DNA of 20,798 nt from JBAUHN01 sp049680295 (GTDB lineage: Bacteria > Pseudomonadota > Alphaproteobacteria > Rhodobacterales > Rhodobacteraceae): contig JBAUHN010000053.1 in assembly GCA_049680295.1 (NCBI GenBank), positions 1-20,798 on the forward strand, in the 5' to 3' direction. Below, piece after piece: positions 14,161-20,798 of the stretch; the first letter of the stretch is position 1; each line of letters starts with the position of its first letter. A program made the translations under genes and the position numbers. Under the pieces are notes generated by a model. That model was not told where the DNA came from, made no database searches, and worked only from the letters and a program-made list of their open reading frames with translations.

Positions 14161-14187
14161 TGTCACAGACGCTCACGTTCCTGTGAC
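14161..14187. promoter_or_regulatory. Spaced inverted repeat upstream of the fasciclin gene
   Basis: GTCACAG (14162-14168) and CTGTGAC (14181-14187) are perfect inverted arms 12 bases apart, 88 bases before the fasciclin gene. With the leading T the left arm reads TGTCACA, like the -35 of ECF41-type promoters, but no CGTC follows at 16-17 bases. A dimeric regulator site is equally possible. Confidence 0.4.
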
Positions 14188-14240
14188 GCGGTGAACTGGA
14201 CCGCATGCCGCGCCGTATCTCTTTCACGATCACACATCTG

Positions 14241-14256
14241 GACCGGCTCTTCGGTC
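14241..14256 (+). other. Small hairpin in the fasciclin leader
   Basis: GACCG, six-base loop, CGGTC, ending 19 bases before the fasciclin start codon and just upstream of its GGAG ribosome site. It may affect mRNA stability or translation. Confidence 0.35.
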
Positions 14257-14275
14257 ATCAACATGGAGATACACA

Positions 14276-14791
14276 ATGAAGATCAACTTCAAGACCACCG
14301 CCGCTGCCGCCGCACTTTGTATTGCAGGCGCGACTGCAAATGCCGCCAATATCGTCGAGATCGCCGCAGGCGACGAACGCTTTACAACCCTCGTTGCGGC
14401 GGTTCAGGCCGCTGGGTTGGCAGACACTTTGTCCGGCCCTGGTCCCTTCACGGTGTTCGCTCCGTTAAATGATGCCTTTGCCGCGTTGCCCGAGGGCACA
14501 GTTGAAACGCTGCTTAAACCTGAAAACAAGGACCAGTTGACGAATGTGTTGCTGTACCATGTCGATGATCGAAAATTGACTGCCGAAATGATTCCGGCGG
14601 GGTCGAACTATTTCAAACCAATCCTGGCGTCAGAGCGTCTGTGCATTACGGCGGGCAGCGATGGTGTGTCGATTGCGGACGGTACAGGTGAAACGGCAAC
14701 GGTTGTGGTTGCAAACATCATGGCCGACAACGGCGTCATCCATGTTGTGGACAAGGTATTGCTGCCCGGTACGCGCCCAGCCTGCCACTAA
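14276..14791 (+). CDS. Secreted fasciclin (FAS1) domain protein
   Basis: 171 residues. The ATG at 14276 follows GGAG at seven bases. The signal peptide covers about residues 1-23 (ANA before Ala24). One FAS1 domain fills the rest: FTTLVAAVQAAGLADTL (H1 region), GPFTVFAPLNDAFAALP, LLYHVDDRKLTAEM, and the closing ADNGVIHVVDKVLLP. These match the family's H1, YH and H2 elements. Two Cys (about 122 and 170) could pair. FAS1 proteins of this type are periplasmic or extracellular and are linked to adhesion in general. The exact role here is unknown. It stands alone between the rplT terminator and a hairpin at 14841. Confidence 0.93.
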   Translation: MKINFKTTAAAAALCIAGATANAANIVEIAAGDERFTTLVAAVQAAGLADTLSGPGPFTVFAPLNDAFAALPEGTVETLLKPENKDQLTNVLLYHVDDRKLTAEMIPAGSNYFKPILASERLCITAGSDGVSIADGTGETATVVVANIMADNGVIHVVDKVLLPGTRPACH

Positions 14792-14840
14792 GGGGCGTTC
14801 AAAAACCAATGTTGGCTTAGGCTCATTTTGCCAATGCCTG

Positions 14841-14868
14841 AAGGCCGTCCCGAATTTGGGTCGGCCTT
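14841..14868 (+). terminator. Probable terminator after the fasciclin gene
   Basis: AAGGCCG-T-CCC, six-base loop, GGG-T-CGGCCTT forms a stem of seven plus three pairs split by a T-T mismatch. It lies 49 bases after the fasciclin stop. The T-rich tail is poor, so efficiency is uncertain. Confidence 0.5.
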
Positions 14869-14902
14869 TGACCCTTGCGCTTTTTGTAGATACGAAATTG
14901 GC

Positions 14903-15409
14903 ATGAATGCAAAAGCCGAACTTACCGTAAATGACCGAATGCAAACTGGCTATTGCTACGTTTTATCCGCCCCGAGCGGCGGTCAGTTTGCCGATGATTT
15001 CAAGCCGCATTACACCCCGCGGGAAATGCTCGAAATGGGCGTGTTTGAGGGCAAATACATCAACGATTGTCAGGATGAATTTCCCGCCGAATGGTTCGCC
15101 CGCGCCAAGATCAGCCAAAAGGCGGACGTGAGCCTGAATTACTTTGGTATCAAAAGCCGCCAGCCATTGTCCGTCTGGCAGCAAAAAGGCTGGATCTACG
15201 GCCCCGACCCGCGCGGTTGGTTCCAATGGTATTGCCGGTATTATCTGGGTCGGCGGTTGCCAGAAACCGACAAGATCCAGATCAAACGCTGGCGCGGGTT
15301 CGCGCGCCACGCCGGGCAAATCCGGGCCAACTGTTATCCCGGCGACGTGTTTTGCAGACCCCGGCAACGGCAGGGGCTTTTGCAATGGTCGCATGATCCG
15401 CTGATCTGA
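14903..15409 (+). CDS. Conserved Cys/Trp-rich protein, unknown function
   Basis: About 168 residues if it starts at ATG 14903; ATG 14939 is a shorter option and neither has a clear ribosome site. No signal peptide or membrane segment. The C-terminal half is dense in aromatic and basic residues: GWIYGPDPRGWFQWYCRYYL (97-116), IKRWRGFARHAGQI (127-140), then NCYPGDVFC (143-151) and RPRQRQGLLQW (152-162). Cys111, Cys144, Cys151 with His136 could form a metal site or contact nucleic acid. I recall homologues in many bacteria and in plant/algal genomes with the same GPDPRGWFQWYCRYY and CRPRQRQ blocks, all without an assigned role. It is monocistronic, between fasciclin and pheS. Confidence 0.78.
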   Translation: MNAKAELTVNDRMQTGYCYVLSAPSGGQFADDFKPHYTPREMLEMGVFEGKYINDCQDEFPAEWFARAKISQKADVSLNYFGIKSRQPLSVWQQKGWIYGPDPRGWFQWYCRYYLGRRLPETDKIQIKRWRGFARHAGQIRANCYPGDVFCRPRQRQGLLQWSHDPLI

Positions 15410-15469
15410 CAACTGTAGCTTTCCAGCCGCTCAAGAAATACTGTTACCAATCCAAATCGCCCCTTCGCC

Positions 15470-15497
15470 TTGTATTTGGGCGCGGTTCTGCTAGCAC
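15470..15497 (+). promoter_or_regulatory. pheS: Possible pheS promoter
   Basis: TTGTAT (15470-15475), 16 bases, TAGCAC (15492-15497), about 28 bases before the pheS start. There is no Phe-rich leader peptide and no T-box in the 116-base gap, so the regulation known from E. coli or Bacillus is not visible. Confidence 0.35.
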
Positions 15498-15525
15498 GTT
15501 TGCCAAACCCAAAAGGGAACGCGAC

Positions 15526-16599
15526 ATGGACGATCTTAAGACAAAATATCTGGCGCAGATTGCCGATGCAGCTGACGAAAGTGCGCTGGAAACGATCCGC
15601 CTGTCGGCCGTTGGCAAAAAGGGCGAGGTTGCTCTGGCCATGCGCGAGTTGGGTCGCATGTCGCCTGAGGAACGCCAGACCGCTGGCCCCGCCCTCAATG
15701 CGCTGAAAGATGAGATCAATTCGGCACTGGCGGCCAAGAAATCAGCGCTGGGCGATGTGGCACTGGACGCGCGCCTGCGCGAAGAATGGCTGGACGTCAC
15801 CTTGCCATCACGCACCCGCCCTCAGGGCACGATCCATCCGGTCAGTCAGGTCACCGAAGAAGTGACCGCAATCTTTGCTGAACTGGGGTTTTCAGTGGCC
15901 GAAGGCCCGCGCATCGACACCGATTGGTACAACTTCGACGCGTTAAACATTCCCGGTCACCACCCCGCCCGCGCCGAGATGGACACGTTTTACATGCACC
16001 GCGCGTCAGGTGACAATCGCCCGCCGCATGTGTTGCGCACCCACACCAGCCCGGTTCAAATCCGCACGATGGAGACGGAGGGCGCGCCACTGCGCATCAT
16101 CTGCCCCGGCGGTGTCTACCGCGCCGACTATGACCAGACCCACACGCCGATGTTCCATCAGGTCGAGGGTCTTGCCATCGACAAGGACATCTCGATGGCC
16201 AACCTCAAGTGGGTGCTTGAGGAATTCTTTGCAGCGTTCTTTGAGATCAAAGGCATCAAAACCCGGTTCCGGGCCTCGCATTTCCCGTTCACCGAGCCAT
16301 CGGCCGAGGTCGACATCCAATGCTCATGGATCGATGGCCAATTGCGGATCGGCGAAGGCGACGACTGGATGGAAGTTCTGGGATCCGGCATGGTGCATCC
16401 GCATGTGCTGAAGGCGGGCGGGATTGATCCTGCTGAATGGCAGGGCTTTGCCTTTGGTATGGGCATCGACCGGATTGCGATGTTGAAATATGGCATCCCC
16501 GATTTGCGTGCGTTTTTTGATTCCGATCTGCGCTGGCTGCGGCATTATGGCTTTGCAGGGCTGGACCAGCCGAACCTGCATGGCGGACTTAGCCGCTGA
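15526..16599 (+). CDS. pheS: Phenylalanyl-tRNA synthetase alpha subunit
   Basis: Catalytic subunit of the (alpha beta)2 synthetase that charges tRNA-Phe. The product has 357 residues, normal for alphaproteobacteria. The ATG follows AAGGGAACGCGAC. An N-terminal coiled-coil region (about 1-90) that contacts tRNA precedes the class II core: motif 1 around IHPVSQVTEEVTAIF (103-117), motif 2 with VYRADYDQTHTPMFHQVEG (197-215), motif 3 in GMGIDRIAMLKYGI (311-324). pheT is downstream, but a secreted-esterase gene lies between them. Confidence 0.98.
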   Translation: MDDLKTKYLAQIADAADESALETIRLSAVGKKGEVALAMRELGRMSPEERQTAGPALNALKDEINSALAAKKSALGDVALDARLREEWLDVTLPSRTRPQGTIHPVSQVTEEVTAIFAELGFSVAEGPRIDTDWYNFDALNIPGHHPARAEMDTFYMHRASGDNRPPHVLRTHTSPVQIRTMETEGAPLRIICPGGVYRADYDQTHTPMFHQVEGLAIDKDISMANLKWVLEEFFAAFFEIKGIKTRFRASHFPFTEPSAEVDIQCSWIDGQLRIGEGDDWMEVLGSGMVHPHVLKAGGIDPAEWQGFAFGMGIDRIAMLKYGIPDLRAFFDSDLRWLRHYGFAGLDQPNLHGGLSR

Positions 16600-16650
16600 T
16601 CCACGAATTTGTGATGTGACAGCGCCACTTAGCCCGCTAATCTGCAGGCT

Positions 16651-17451
16651 ATGAAATACATCTGTGCCTTCCTGTCCAGCCTTGTGGCCACCGCTGCAAT
16701 GGCTGTTGATCCGACAGTTGATTGCCATGCCAATACCCCCTGCCAACTGGGCGACCGGTCCTATCACGTCAAAGCACCGGACGACTGGGATGGTGTGACG
16801 CCATTGCCCGTGTTGTTGCATTTTCACGGCTGGATGCGCACAGGGGCGCTGCCGGTGAAACACGGGCGTATTTCCGGGGCGACGCGGCGGCGGGGGGTGT
16901 TGCTGCTGGCACCGAACGGACGCGGCAAGACCTGGGATTTCTGGAACGGTGACACGGGTGATGTCGCCTTCGCGTCCGGCGTGATCGAAGATGCAGCGAC
17001 GCGGTACCCGATCGACCGGGACCACATCTATGTCTCGGGCTATTCTTACGGGTCGGCAATGGCGTGGCGCTATGTCTGCGAAAACGGCAATGATGTGGCG
17101 GCACTTTTGGCCGTGTCGGGATCATTGCGGCAGGATGAAACCTGCGCCCAATCCCCCAAAGAAGTGCGCCATGTGCACGGGTTAAAGGACACGGTGATGC
17201 GGTTTCCGATGGGGCCGGGGGGCGACACCACCTATCCGGTGGCCTTGTGGCGGTCGCAGTTCGGCTGTGGCGCGGGCCAACCCCAAGGGCCATGGGCCGC
17301 GACCGGGCACCTGACCCTGGATCGCACCACATGGGACTGCGCTGAAGGCCGCGTAACGCTTGATCTGCACCCCGGCGGGCATTTCATCCCGCATGGCTGG
17401 ATCGCGCGGCAATTGGATGAATTGCTGGGCCGCCCCAACAGCTACCCCTGA
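16651..17451 (+). CDS. Secreted polyhydroxybutyrate depolymerase-like esterase (LpqC family)
   Basis: 266-residue alpha/beta hydrolase with a signal peptide of about 18 residues (AMA before Val19). The oxyanion region is LLHFHGW (55-61). The nucleophile elbow is GYSYG with Ser132, where many relatives have GxSxGG. Asp180 (HGLKD) and His244 (GGHFIPHGW) complete a Ser-Asp-His triad in the right order. Cys pairs (25/31, 143/165, 206/230) suggest disulfides in the periplasm or outside. The family includes PHB depolymerases, feruloyl esterases and acetylxylan esterases; the substrate is open. The start ATG has only a weak ribosome site. It lies 51 bases after pheS and 83 bases before pheT. Confidence 0.87.
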   Translation: MKYICAFLSSLVATAAMAVDPTVDCHANTPCQLGDRSYHVKAPDDWDGVTPLPVLLHFHGWMRTGALPVKHGRISGATRRRGVLLLAPNGRGKTWDFWNGDTGDVAFASGVIEDAATRYPIDRDHIYVSGYSYGSAMAWRYVCENGNDVAALLAVSGSLRQDETCAQSPKEVRHVHGLKDTVMRFPMGPGGDTTYPVALWRSQFGCGAGQPQGPWAATGHLTLDRTTWDCAEGRVTLDLHPGGHFIPHGWIARQLDELLGRPNSYP

Positions 17452-17534
17452 AGCGATCTGCGAAAGGGCGGTTTCCCCGGTGGCGTGATTGGTTTATCAG
17501 GGCGACAAATGATCCTAAATCTGCGGTTTGTCCC

Positions 17535-19934
17535 ATGAAATTCACATTGTCCTGGCTGAAAGATCACCTTGAGACCGACGCGTCTTTGGATGACATCCTT
17601 TATGCGCTCACCGATCTTGGCCTTGAGGTTGAAGGCGTGGAAGATCGCGGCGCGAAACTGACGGATTTTACCATTGGCAAGGTTCTGTCTGCTGAAAAAC
17701 ACCCTGATGCTGACCGTTTGCAGGTTTGTCAGGTGGACACTGACGAAGGCGTGCAGCAGATCATTTGCGGGGCGCCAAACGCCCGCGCTGGCATCACCGT
17801 TGTGATCGCAAAACCGGGCGTCTATGTGCCGGGTATCGACACCACAATCGGCGTTGGCATGATCCGGGGCGTTGAAAGCTTTGGCATGATGGCGTCTGAG
17901 CGTGAGATGGAACTCTCCGAGGAACACGACGGCATTATCGAACTGCCCAGCGGCGAGGTTGGCGACCGGTTTGTCGACTGGCTGGCGGCAAATGATCCGG
18001 CAAAAGTTGACCCGGTGATCGAGATCGCGATCACGCCCAATCGTCCTGACGCGTTGGGCGTGCGCGGCATCGCCCGTGATCTGGCCGCACGTGGTCTTGG
18101 CACGTTGAAATCACGTGACACGGATGCCGTTGAAGGTGTGTTTCCCTGCCCGGTGAAAGTGACGATTGACGGTGACACACTGGATCAGTGTCCGGTGTTT
18201 TATGGCCGTGTCATTCGCGGCGTAACAAACGGCCCTTCGCCGGATTGGCTGCAAAATTGCCTGCGCGCGATTGGCCTGCGTCCCATTAGCTTTTTGGTCG
18301 ATGTGACCAATTTCTTTACCTACGACCGCAACCGCCCTTTGCATGTTTTTGACGTGGATAAACTGCATGGCGACACTCTGCGCGTGCACCGTGCTTTGGG
18401 CGGCGAGACGATGATGGCGCTGGATGATAAGGAATACACCTTTGACGCAGGCATGACGTTGATTTCGGACGCCGAAGGCGTCGAAAGCATCGGCGGCGTG
18501 ATGGGCGGGCTGGCATCGGGCTGCACGGCCGAGACGACAAATGTCTTCATTGAGGCGGCCTATTTCGATCCGGTACGCACGGCCTACACCGGGCGCGCGC
18601 TGAAAATCAACTCGGACGCGCGGTACCGCTTTGAGCGTGGCATTGATCCTGAATGGACACCCTACGGCATCGAACATGCGACCCGGATGATCCTTGACCA
18701 CGCGGGCGGCGAAGCCTCGGAAGTGATCGCAGCGGGCAAGATCCCGGATACGCGCCGGGCTTTCGCATTGGATGCCGCACGGGTGCAGTCGCTTGTGGGC
18801 ATGGACATTCCCGAGGCTGAGCAGCGCCAGACGTTGACCGCCCTTGGGTTCAAACTGGAAGGCAATATGGCGCAAGTTCCAAGCTGGCGACCTGACGTGC
18901 AAGGCGAGGCTGATCTTGTCGAAGAAGTGGCGCGCATCGCATCCCTGACCAAGCTGGAAGGTCGGCCACTGCCGCGCCTGACCAGCGGTGTGCCAAAGCC
19001 GGTTTTGTCGCCAAAGCAACGGCGTGAGACCGCAGCGCGTCGGGCGACAGCGGCGTTAGGCTATCATGAATGCGTCAGTTACAGCTTCATTGATCAGGCG
19101 TCAGCTGAACTGTTCGGTGGCGGACAGGATGAGACAAAGCTTGAAAACCCGATCAGCAGCGACATGAGCCATATGCGCCCTGCGTTGTTGCCGGGGCTTT
19201 TGCAGGCCGCAGCCCGCAATCAGGCGCGCGGCTTTGCCGATATGGCCCTGTTCGAGGTCGGCCCGGCATTTCATGGCAGCGAACCGGGCGAACAACATAA
19301 CCTGATCAGCGGTATTCTGGTCGGGCGCACCGGGCCAAAGGATGTGCACGGGGCGGCGCGCGCCGTTGATATCTTTGACGTCAAAGCCGATGCCGAGGCT
19401 GTTCTGGCCGCCATGGGCGCGCCTGCGCGCGTGCAAATCATGCGCGGCGCCGCAGATTGGTGGCATCCCGGTCGCCACGGTATGATTTGCCTTGGACCTA
19501 AGAAGGTCCTTGGGATATTTGGTGAAATTCATCCGCGCGTTTTGGATGCGATGGATGTCAAAGGCCCGGTCATGGGGTTTACGATATGGCCCGACGAAGT
19601 ACCGTTGCCGCGCAAATCGGGGTCAACCCGCGCCGCCCTGCAGGCCAGTGATCTGCAAGCGGTTGAACGTGACTTTGCCTTTGTTGTGGATAGCGACGTT
19701 GCCGCCTCGGTTCTGATCAACGCTGCCATGGGGGCAGATAAGGCGCTGATCGAAGAGGTGCGTATCTTTGATGAATTCATTGGCGGATCACTGGGCGAGG
19801 GGAAAAAATCACTGGCGCTGGCCGTGCGGATGCAGCCGACCGATAAGACCCTGAAAGACGCTGACATAGAAGCCGTCGGCGCCAAGGTGATCGAGAAGGT
19901 TACCAAAGCAACGGGCGGCGTTTTGCGCGGCTAG
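17535..19934 (+). CDS. pheT: Phenylalanyl-tRNA synthetase beta subunit
   Basis: Beta subunit of the tRNA-Phe synthetase, 799 residues, full length. Domains in order: N-terminal segment (1-39), EMAP-II-like tRNA-binding domain (about 40-150, with FGMMASEREMELSEEHDG), B3/B4 editing domain (about 200-395), B5 (about 400-475), a catalytic-like domain without active motifs (about 480-690), and the ferredoxin-fold anticodon-binding domain (about 705-798, with ERDFAFVVDSDV). ATG 17535 has no strong ribosome site. It may be transcribed from the pheS promoter or from its own. Confidence 0.98.
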   Translation: MKFTLSWLKDHLETDASLDDILYALTDLGLEVEGVEDRGAKLTDFTIGKVLSAEKHPDADRLQVCQVDTDEGVQQIICGAPNARAGITVVIAKPGVYVPGIDTTIGVGMIRGVESFGMMASEREMELSEEHDGIIELPSGEVGDRFVDWLAANDPAKVDPVIEIAITPNRPDALGVRGIARDLAARGLGTLKSRDTDAVEGVFPCPVKVTIDGDTLDQCPVFYGRVIRGVTNGPSPDWLQNCLRAIGLRPISFLVDVTNFFTYDRNRPLHVFDVDKLHGDTLRVHRALGGETMMALDDKEYTFDAGMTLISDAEGVESIGGVMGGLASGCTAETTNVFIEAAYFDPVRTAYTGRALKINSDARYRFERGIDPEWTPYGIEHATRMILDHAGGEASEVIAAGKIPDTRRAFALDAARVQSLVGMDIPEAEQRQTLTALGFKLEGNMAQVPSWRPDVQGEADLVEEVARIASLTKLEGRPLPRLTSGVPKPVLSPKQRRETAARRATAALGYHECVSYSFIDQASAELFGGGQDETKLENPISSDMSHMRPALLPGLLQAAARNQARGFADMALFEVGPAFHGSEPGEQHNLISGILVGRTGPKDVHGAARAVDIFDVKADAEAVLAAMGAPARVQIMRGAADWWHPGRHGMICLGPKKVLGIFGEIHPRVLDAMDVKGPVMGFTIWPDEVPLPRKSGSTRAALQASDLQAVERDFAFVVDSDVAASVLINAAMGADKALIEEVRIFDEFIGGSLGEGKKSLALAVRMQPTDKTLKDADIEAVGAKVIEKVTKATGGVLRG

Positions 19935-19961
19935 GCGGGTGCACCATTGAAAGGAACGATG

Positions 19962-20411
19962 ATGGAATTGAAAGTCTATTTGTCTGGCGAAATTCACACC
20001 GACTGGCGTGAACAGATCACCAATGGAGCTGTCGATCTTGCCGTGACATTCAGCGGCCCGGTGACTGATCATGGCGCCAGCGACGACTGTGGCGTCGCCA
20101 TCCTTGGGGCAGAGCCGGACAAATTCTGGCACGACCACAAGGGGGCCAAGGTCAATGCCATCCGCACCCGCAAAGGCATTGCAGATGCAGATGTCGTGGT
20201 GGTGCGATTTGGCGAGAAATACAAACAGTGGAACGCTGCCTTTGATGCGGGCTACGCCGCTGCCTTGGGCAAATCGCTGATTGTCTTACACGGGCCAGAT
20301 CATGCGCACGCCTTGAAAGAAGTAGACGCAGCAGCCTTGGCCGTCGCTGAAACCCCCGATCAGGTCGTGCAGATCTTGCGCTATGTGCTGAATGGAACCT
20401 TGCCCACGTAA
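19962..20411 (+). CDS. ytoQ: YtoQ family protein
   Basis: 149 residues beginning MELKVYLSGEIHTDWRE, the usual N-terminus of YtoQ. AAGGA lies six bases before ATG 19962; an ATG one codon earlier is too close to it. The fold resembles nucleoside 2-deoxyribosyltransferases: a YLSGEIH opening strand-loop, AIRTRKGIADADVVVVRFGEKYKQWNAAFDAGYAAALGK in the middle, and a closing LIVLHGPDHAHALKEVD. The enzymatic activity has not been shown as far as I know. It is 27 bases after pheT and may be cotranscribed with it. It converges with the GST gene. Confidence 0.9.
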   Translation: MELKVYLSGEIHTDWREQITNGAVDLAVTFSGPVTDHGASDDCGVAILGAEPDKFWHDHKGAKVNAIRTRKGIADADVVVVRFGEKYKQWNAAFDAGYAAALGKSLIVLHGPDHAHALKEVDAAALAVAETPDQVVQILRYVLNGTLPT

Positions 20412-20420
20412 CGGCGCGGT

Positions 20421-20440
20421 TCAGGGGGGCAGCCCCCTGA
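20421..20440. terminator. Perfect GC-rich hairpin between ytoQ and GST genes
   Basis: TCAGGGGG-GCAG-CCCCCTGA is an 8-bp perfect stem placed between two convergent genes (stops at 20411 and 20448). A bidirectional termination role is likely, but there is no T-run. It could also be a member of a dispersed palindromic repeat family. Confidence 0.5.
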
Positions 20441-20447
20441 TGTGCTC

Positions 20448-20798
20448 TTATTGCGGCGTGCGTGGTGGAATTTGCCGACCTTTGATGACCGCCGGGCGCG
20501 CCAGAAAGCGGTCAAGATAGGCGGAAGTTTTTGGCAGTTGATCCCAACCAAGCACCTGTTGAGCGCCATAAAAATCAATCCCGGCAAGCCATGGACAAAT
20601 GGCGATATCCGCGATGGAATAGGTGCCGGTAATCCAGTCTTTATCGTCCAGCTGTGTCTCAAGCACGGCCAACAGGCGCTTGGCCTCATCAATATAGCGC
20701 TGCAGCGGGCGCTTGTCTTCCCAGGTGCTCCCGGCGAATTTGAAAAAGAAACCCAGCTGCCCCAACATCGGTCCAAGCCCACCCATCTGGAACATAAG
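20448..20798 (-). CDS. Glutathione S-transferase, C-terminal part (cut by window end)
   Basis: The last 117 residues of a GST; the thioredoxin-like N-terminal domain lies outside the window. What remains is the helical C-terminal domain. It begins near MFQMGGLGPMLGQLGFF and contains LDDKDWITGTYSIADIAICPWL, where the N-capping box and hydrophobic staple (S/T-x-x-D) are visible as SIAD. The QMGGLGPMxGQ segment is typical of the YfcG/YghU-like (Nu-class) GSTs, which act as disulfide-bond reductases. Class assignment is by memory of that motif. Confidence 0.9.
   Translation of the reverse strand, partial: LMFQMGGLGPMLGQLGFFFKFAGSTWEDKRPLQRYIDEAKRLLAVLETQLDDKDWITGTYSIADIAICPWLAGIDFYGAQQVLGWDQLPKTSAYLDRFLARPAVIKGRQIPPRTPQ

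Noticed and set aside
14161..14187. ECF41-type promoter for the fasciclin gene
   Set aside because: TGTCACA fits the -35 element, but the CGTC -10 element is missing at 16-17 bases; kept only as an unassigned dyad.
15410..15525. Phe attenuator or T-box before pheS
   Set aside because: No Phe-rich leader peptide, no T-box sequence and no terminator hairpin in the gap.
16324..17025. 233-codon minus-strand frame over pheS end and the esterase
   Set aside because: Covers the ends of two real genes and has no start signal.
18111..19019. 302-codon minus-strand frame inside pheT
   Set aside because: Antisense to an intact, full-length synthetase subunit; His/Arg-rich translation typical of shadows in GC-rich DNA.
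1..20798. Mobile elements, CRISPR arrays, tRNA genes, toxin-antitoxin pairs
   Set aside because: No transposase or integrase, no regular repeat-spacer pattern, no tRNA-like cloverleaf and no small paired genes were seen.

Overview
The window looks like chromosomal DNA of a marine alphaproteobacterium of the Roseobacter group (Rhodobacteraceae). I infer this from a near-textbook Rhodobacter-type malyl-CoA/methylmalyl-CoA lyase (mcl1), a choline ABC transporter of the rhizobial/roseobacter ChoXWV type, an rpmI-rplT pair without infC upstream, a pheS...pheT locus with an extra gene between the two subunits, and several small families typical of this group (DUF1244, DUF302, YtoQ, a dgcN-dgcA module). 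There is no sign of phage, IS elements, CRISPR or tRNA/rRNA. The genes are densely packed and mostly housekeeping or central metabolism.

Layout. 1-240: window edge with an unrecognised open frame that cannot be assigned. 249-3117 (minus): choX-choW-choV, a binding-protein-dependent choline importer. A perfect 16-bp palindrome lies upstream, and a perfect 12-bp hairpin plus T7 sits between choX and choW. 3278-4240 (minus): accA, acetyl-CoA carboxylase carboxyltransferase alpha. 4339-4776 (plus): a secreted protein made of two copies of an acidic Cys-containing repeat. 4790-5914: divergent LysE-type exporter and Lrp/AsnC regulator. 5918-7419 (minus): mcl1 followed by an exported DUF302 protein. 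7696-11054 (plus): dgcN-dgcA-D-amino-acid aminotransferase-MaoC hydratase, read as a D-glutamate/D-alanine utilisation operon. 11071-11382 (minus): DUF1244. 11603-13303 (plus): pyk and a small membrane protein. 13375-14110: rpmI-rplT with a promoter and a good terminator. 14276-14791: secreted fasciclin-domain protein. 14903-15409: conserved Cys/Trp-rich protein of unknown function. 15526-19934: pheS, a secreted PHB-depolymerase-like esterase, pheT. 19962-20411: ytoQ. 20448-20798 (minus): C-terminal part of a glutathione S-transferase cut by the window end.

How the parts fit. ChoXWV would supply choline for glycine-betaine synthesis or catabolism, and its palindrome suggests control by a choline-responsive TetR regulator such as BetI, which is not in the window. 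Mcl1 belongs to glyoxylate/propionyl-CoA chemistry of the ethylmalonyl-CoA pathway. In the dgc operon the aminotransferase can pass the amino group of D-alanine to 2-oxoglutarate to give D-glutamate, DgcN would N-acetylate it, and DgcA would epimerise it to N-acetyl-L-glutamate, which joins arginine/glutamate metabolism. The MaoC hydratase is translationally coupled to this set without an obvious role.

The least described items are the two-repeat Asp/Cys secreted protein, the Cys/Trp-rich protein at 14903, the MaoC partner of the dgc genes and several unexplained palindromes. I found no clear candidate for a wholly new multi-gene system. The D-amino-acid operon is the best system-level object.
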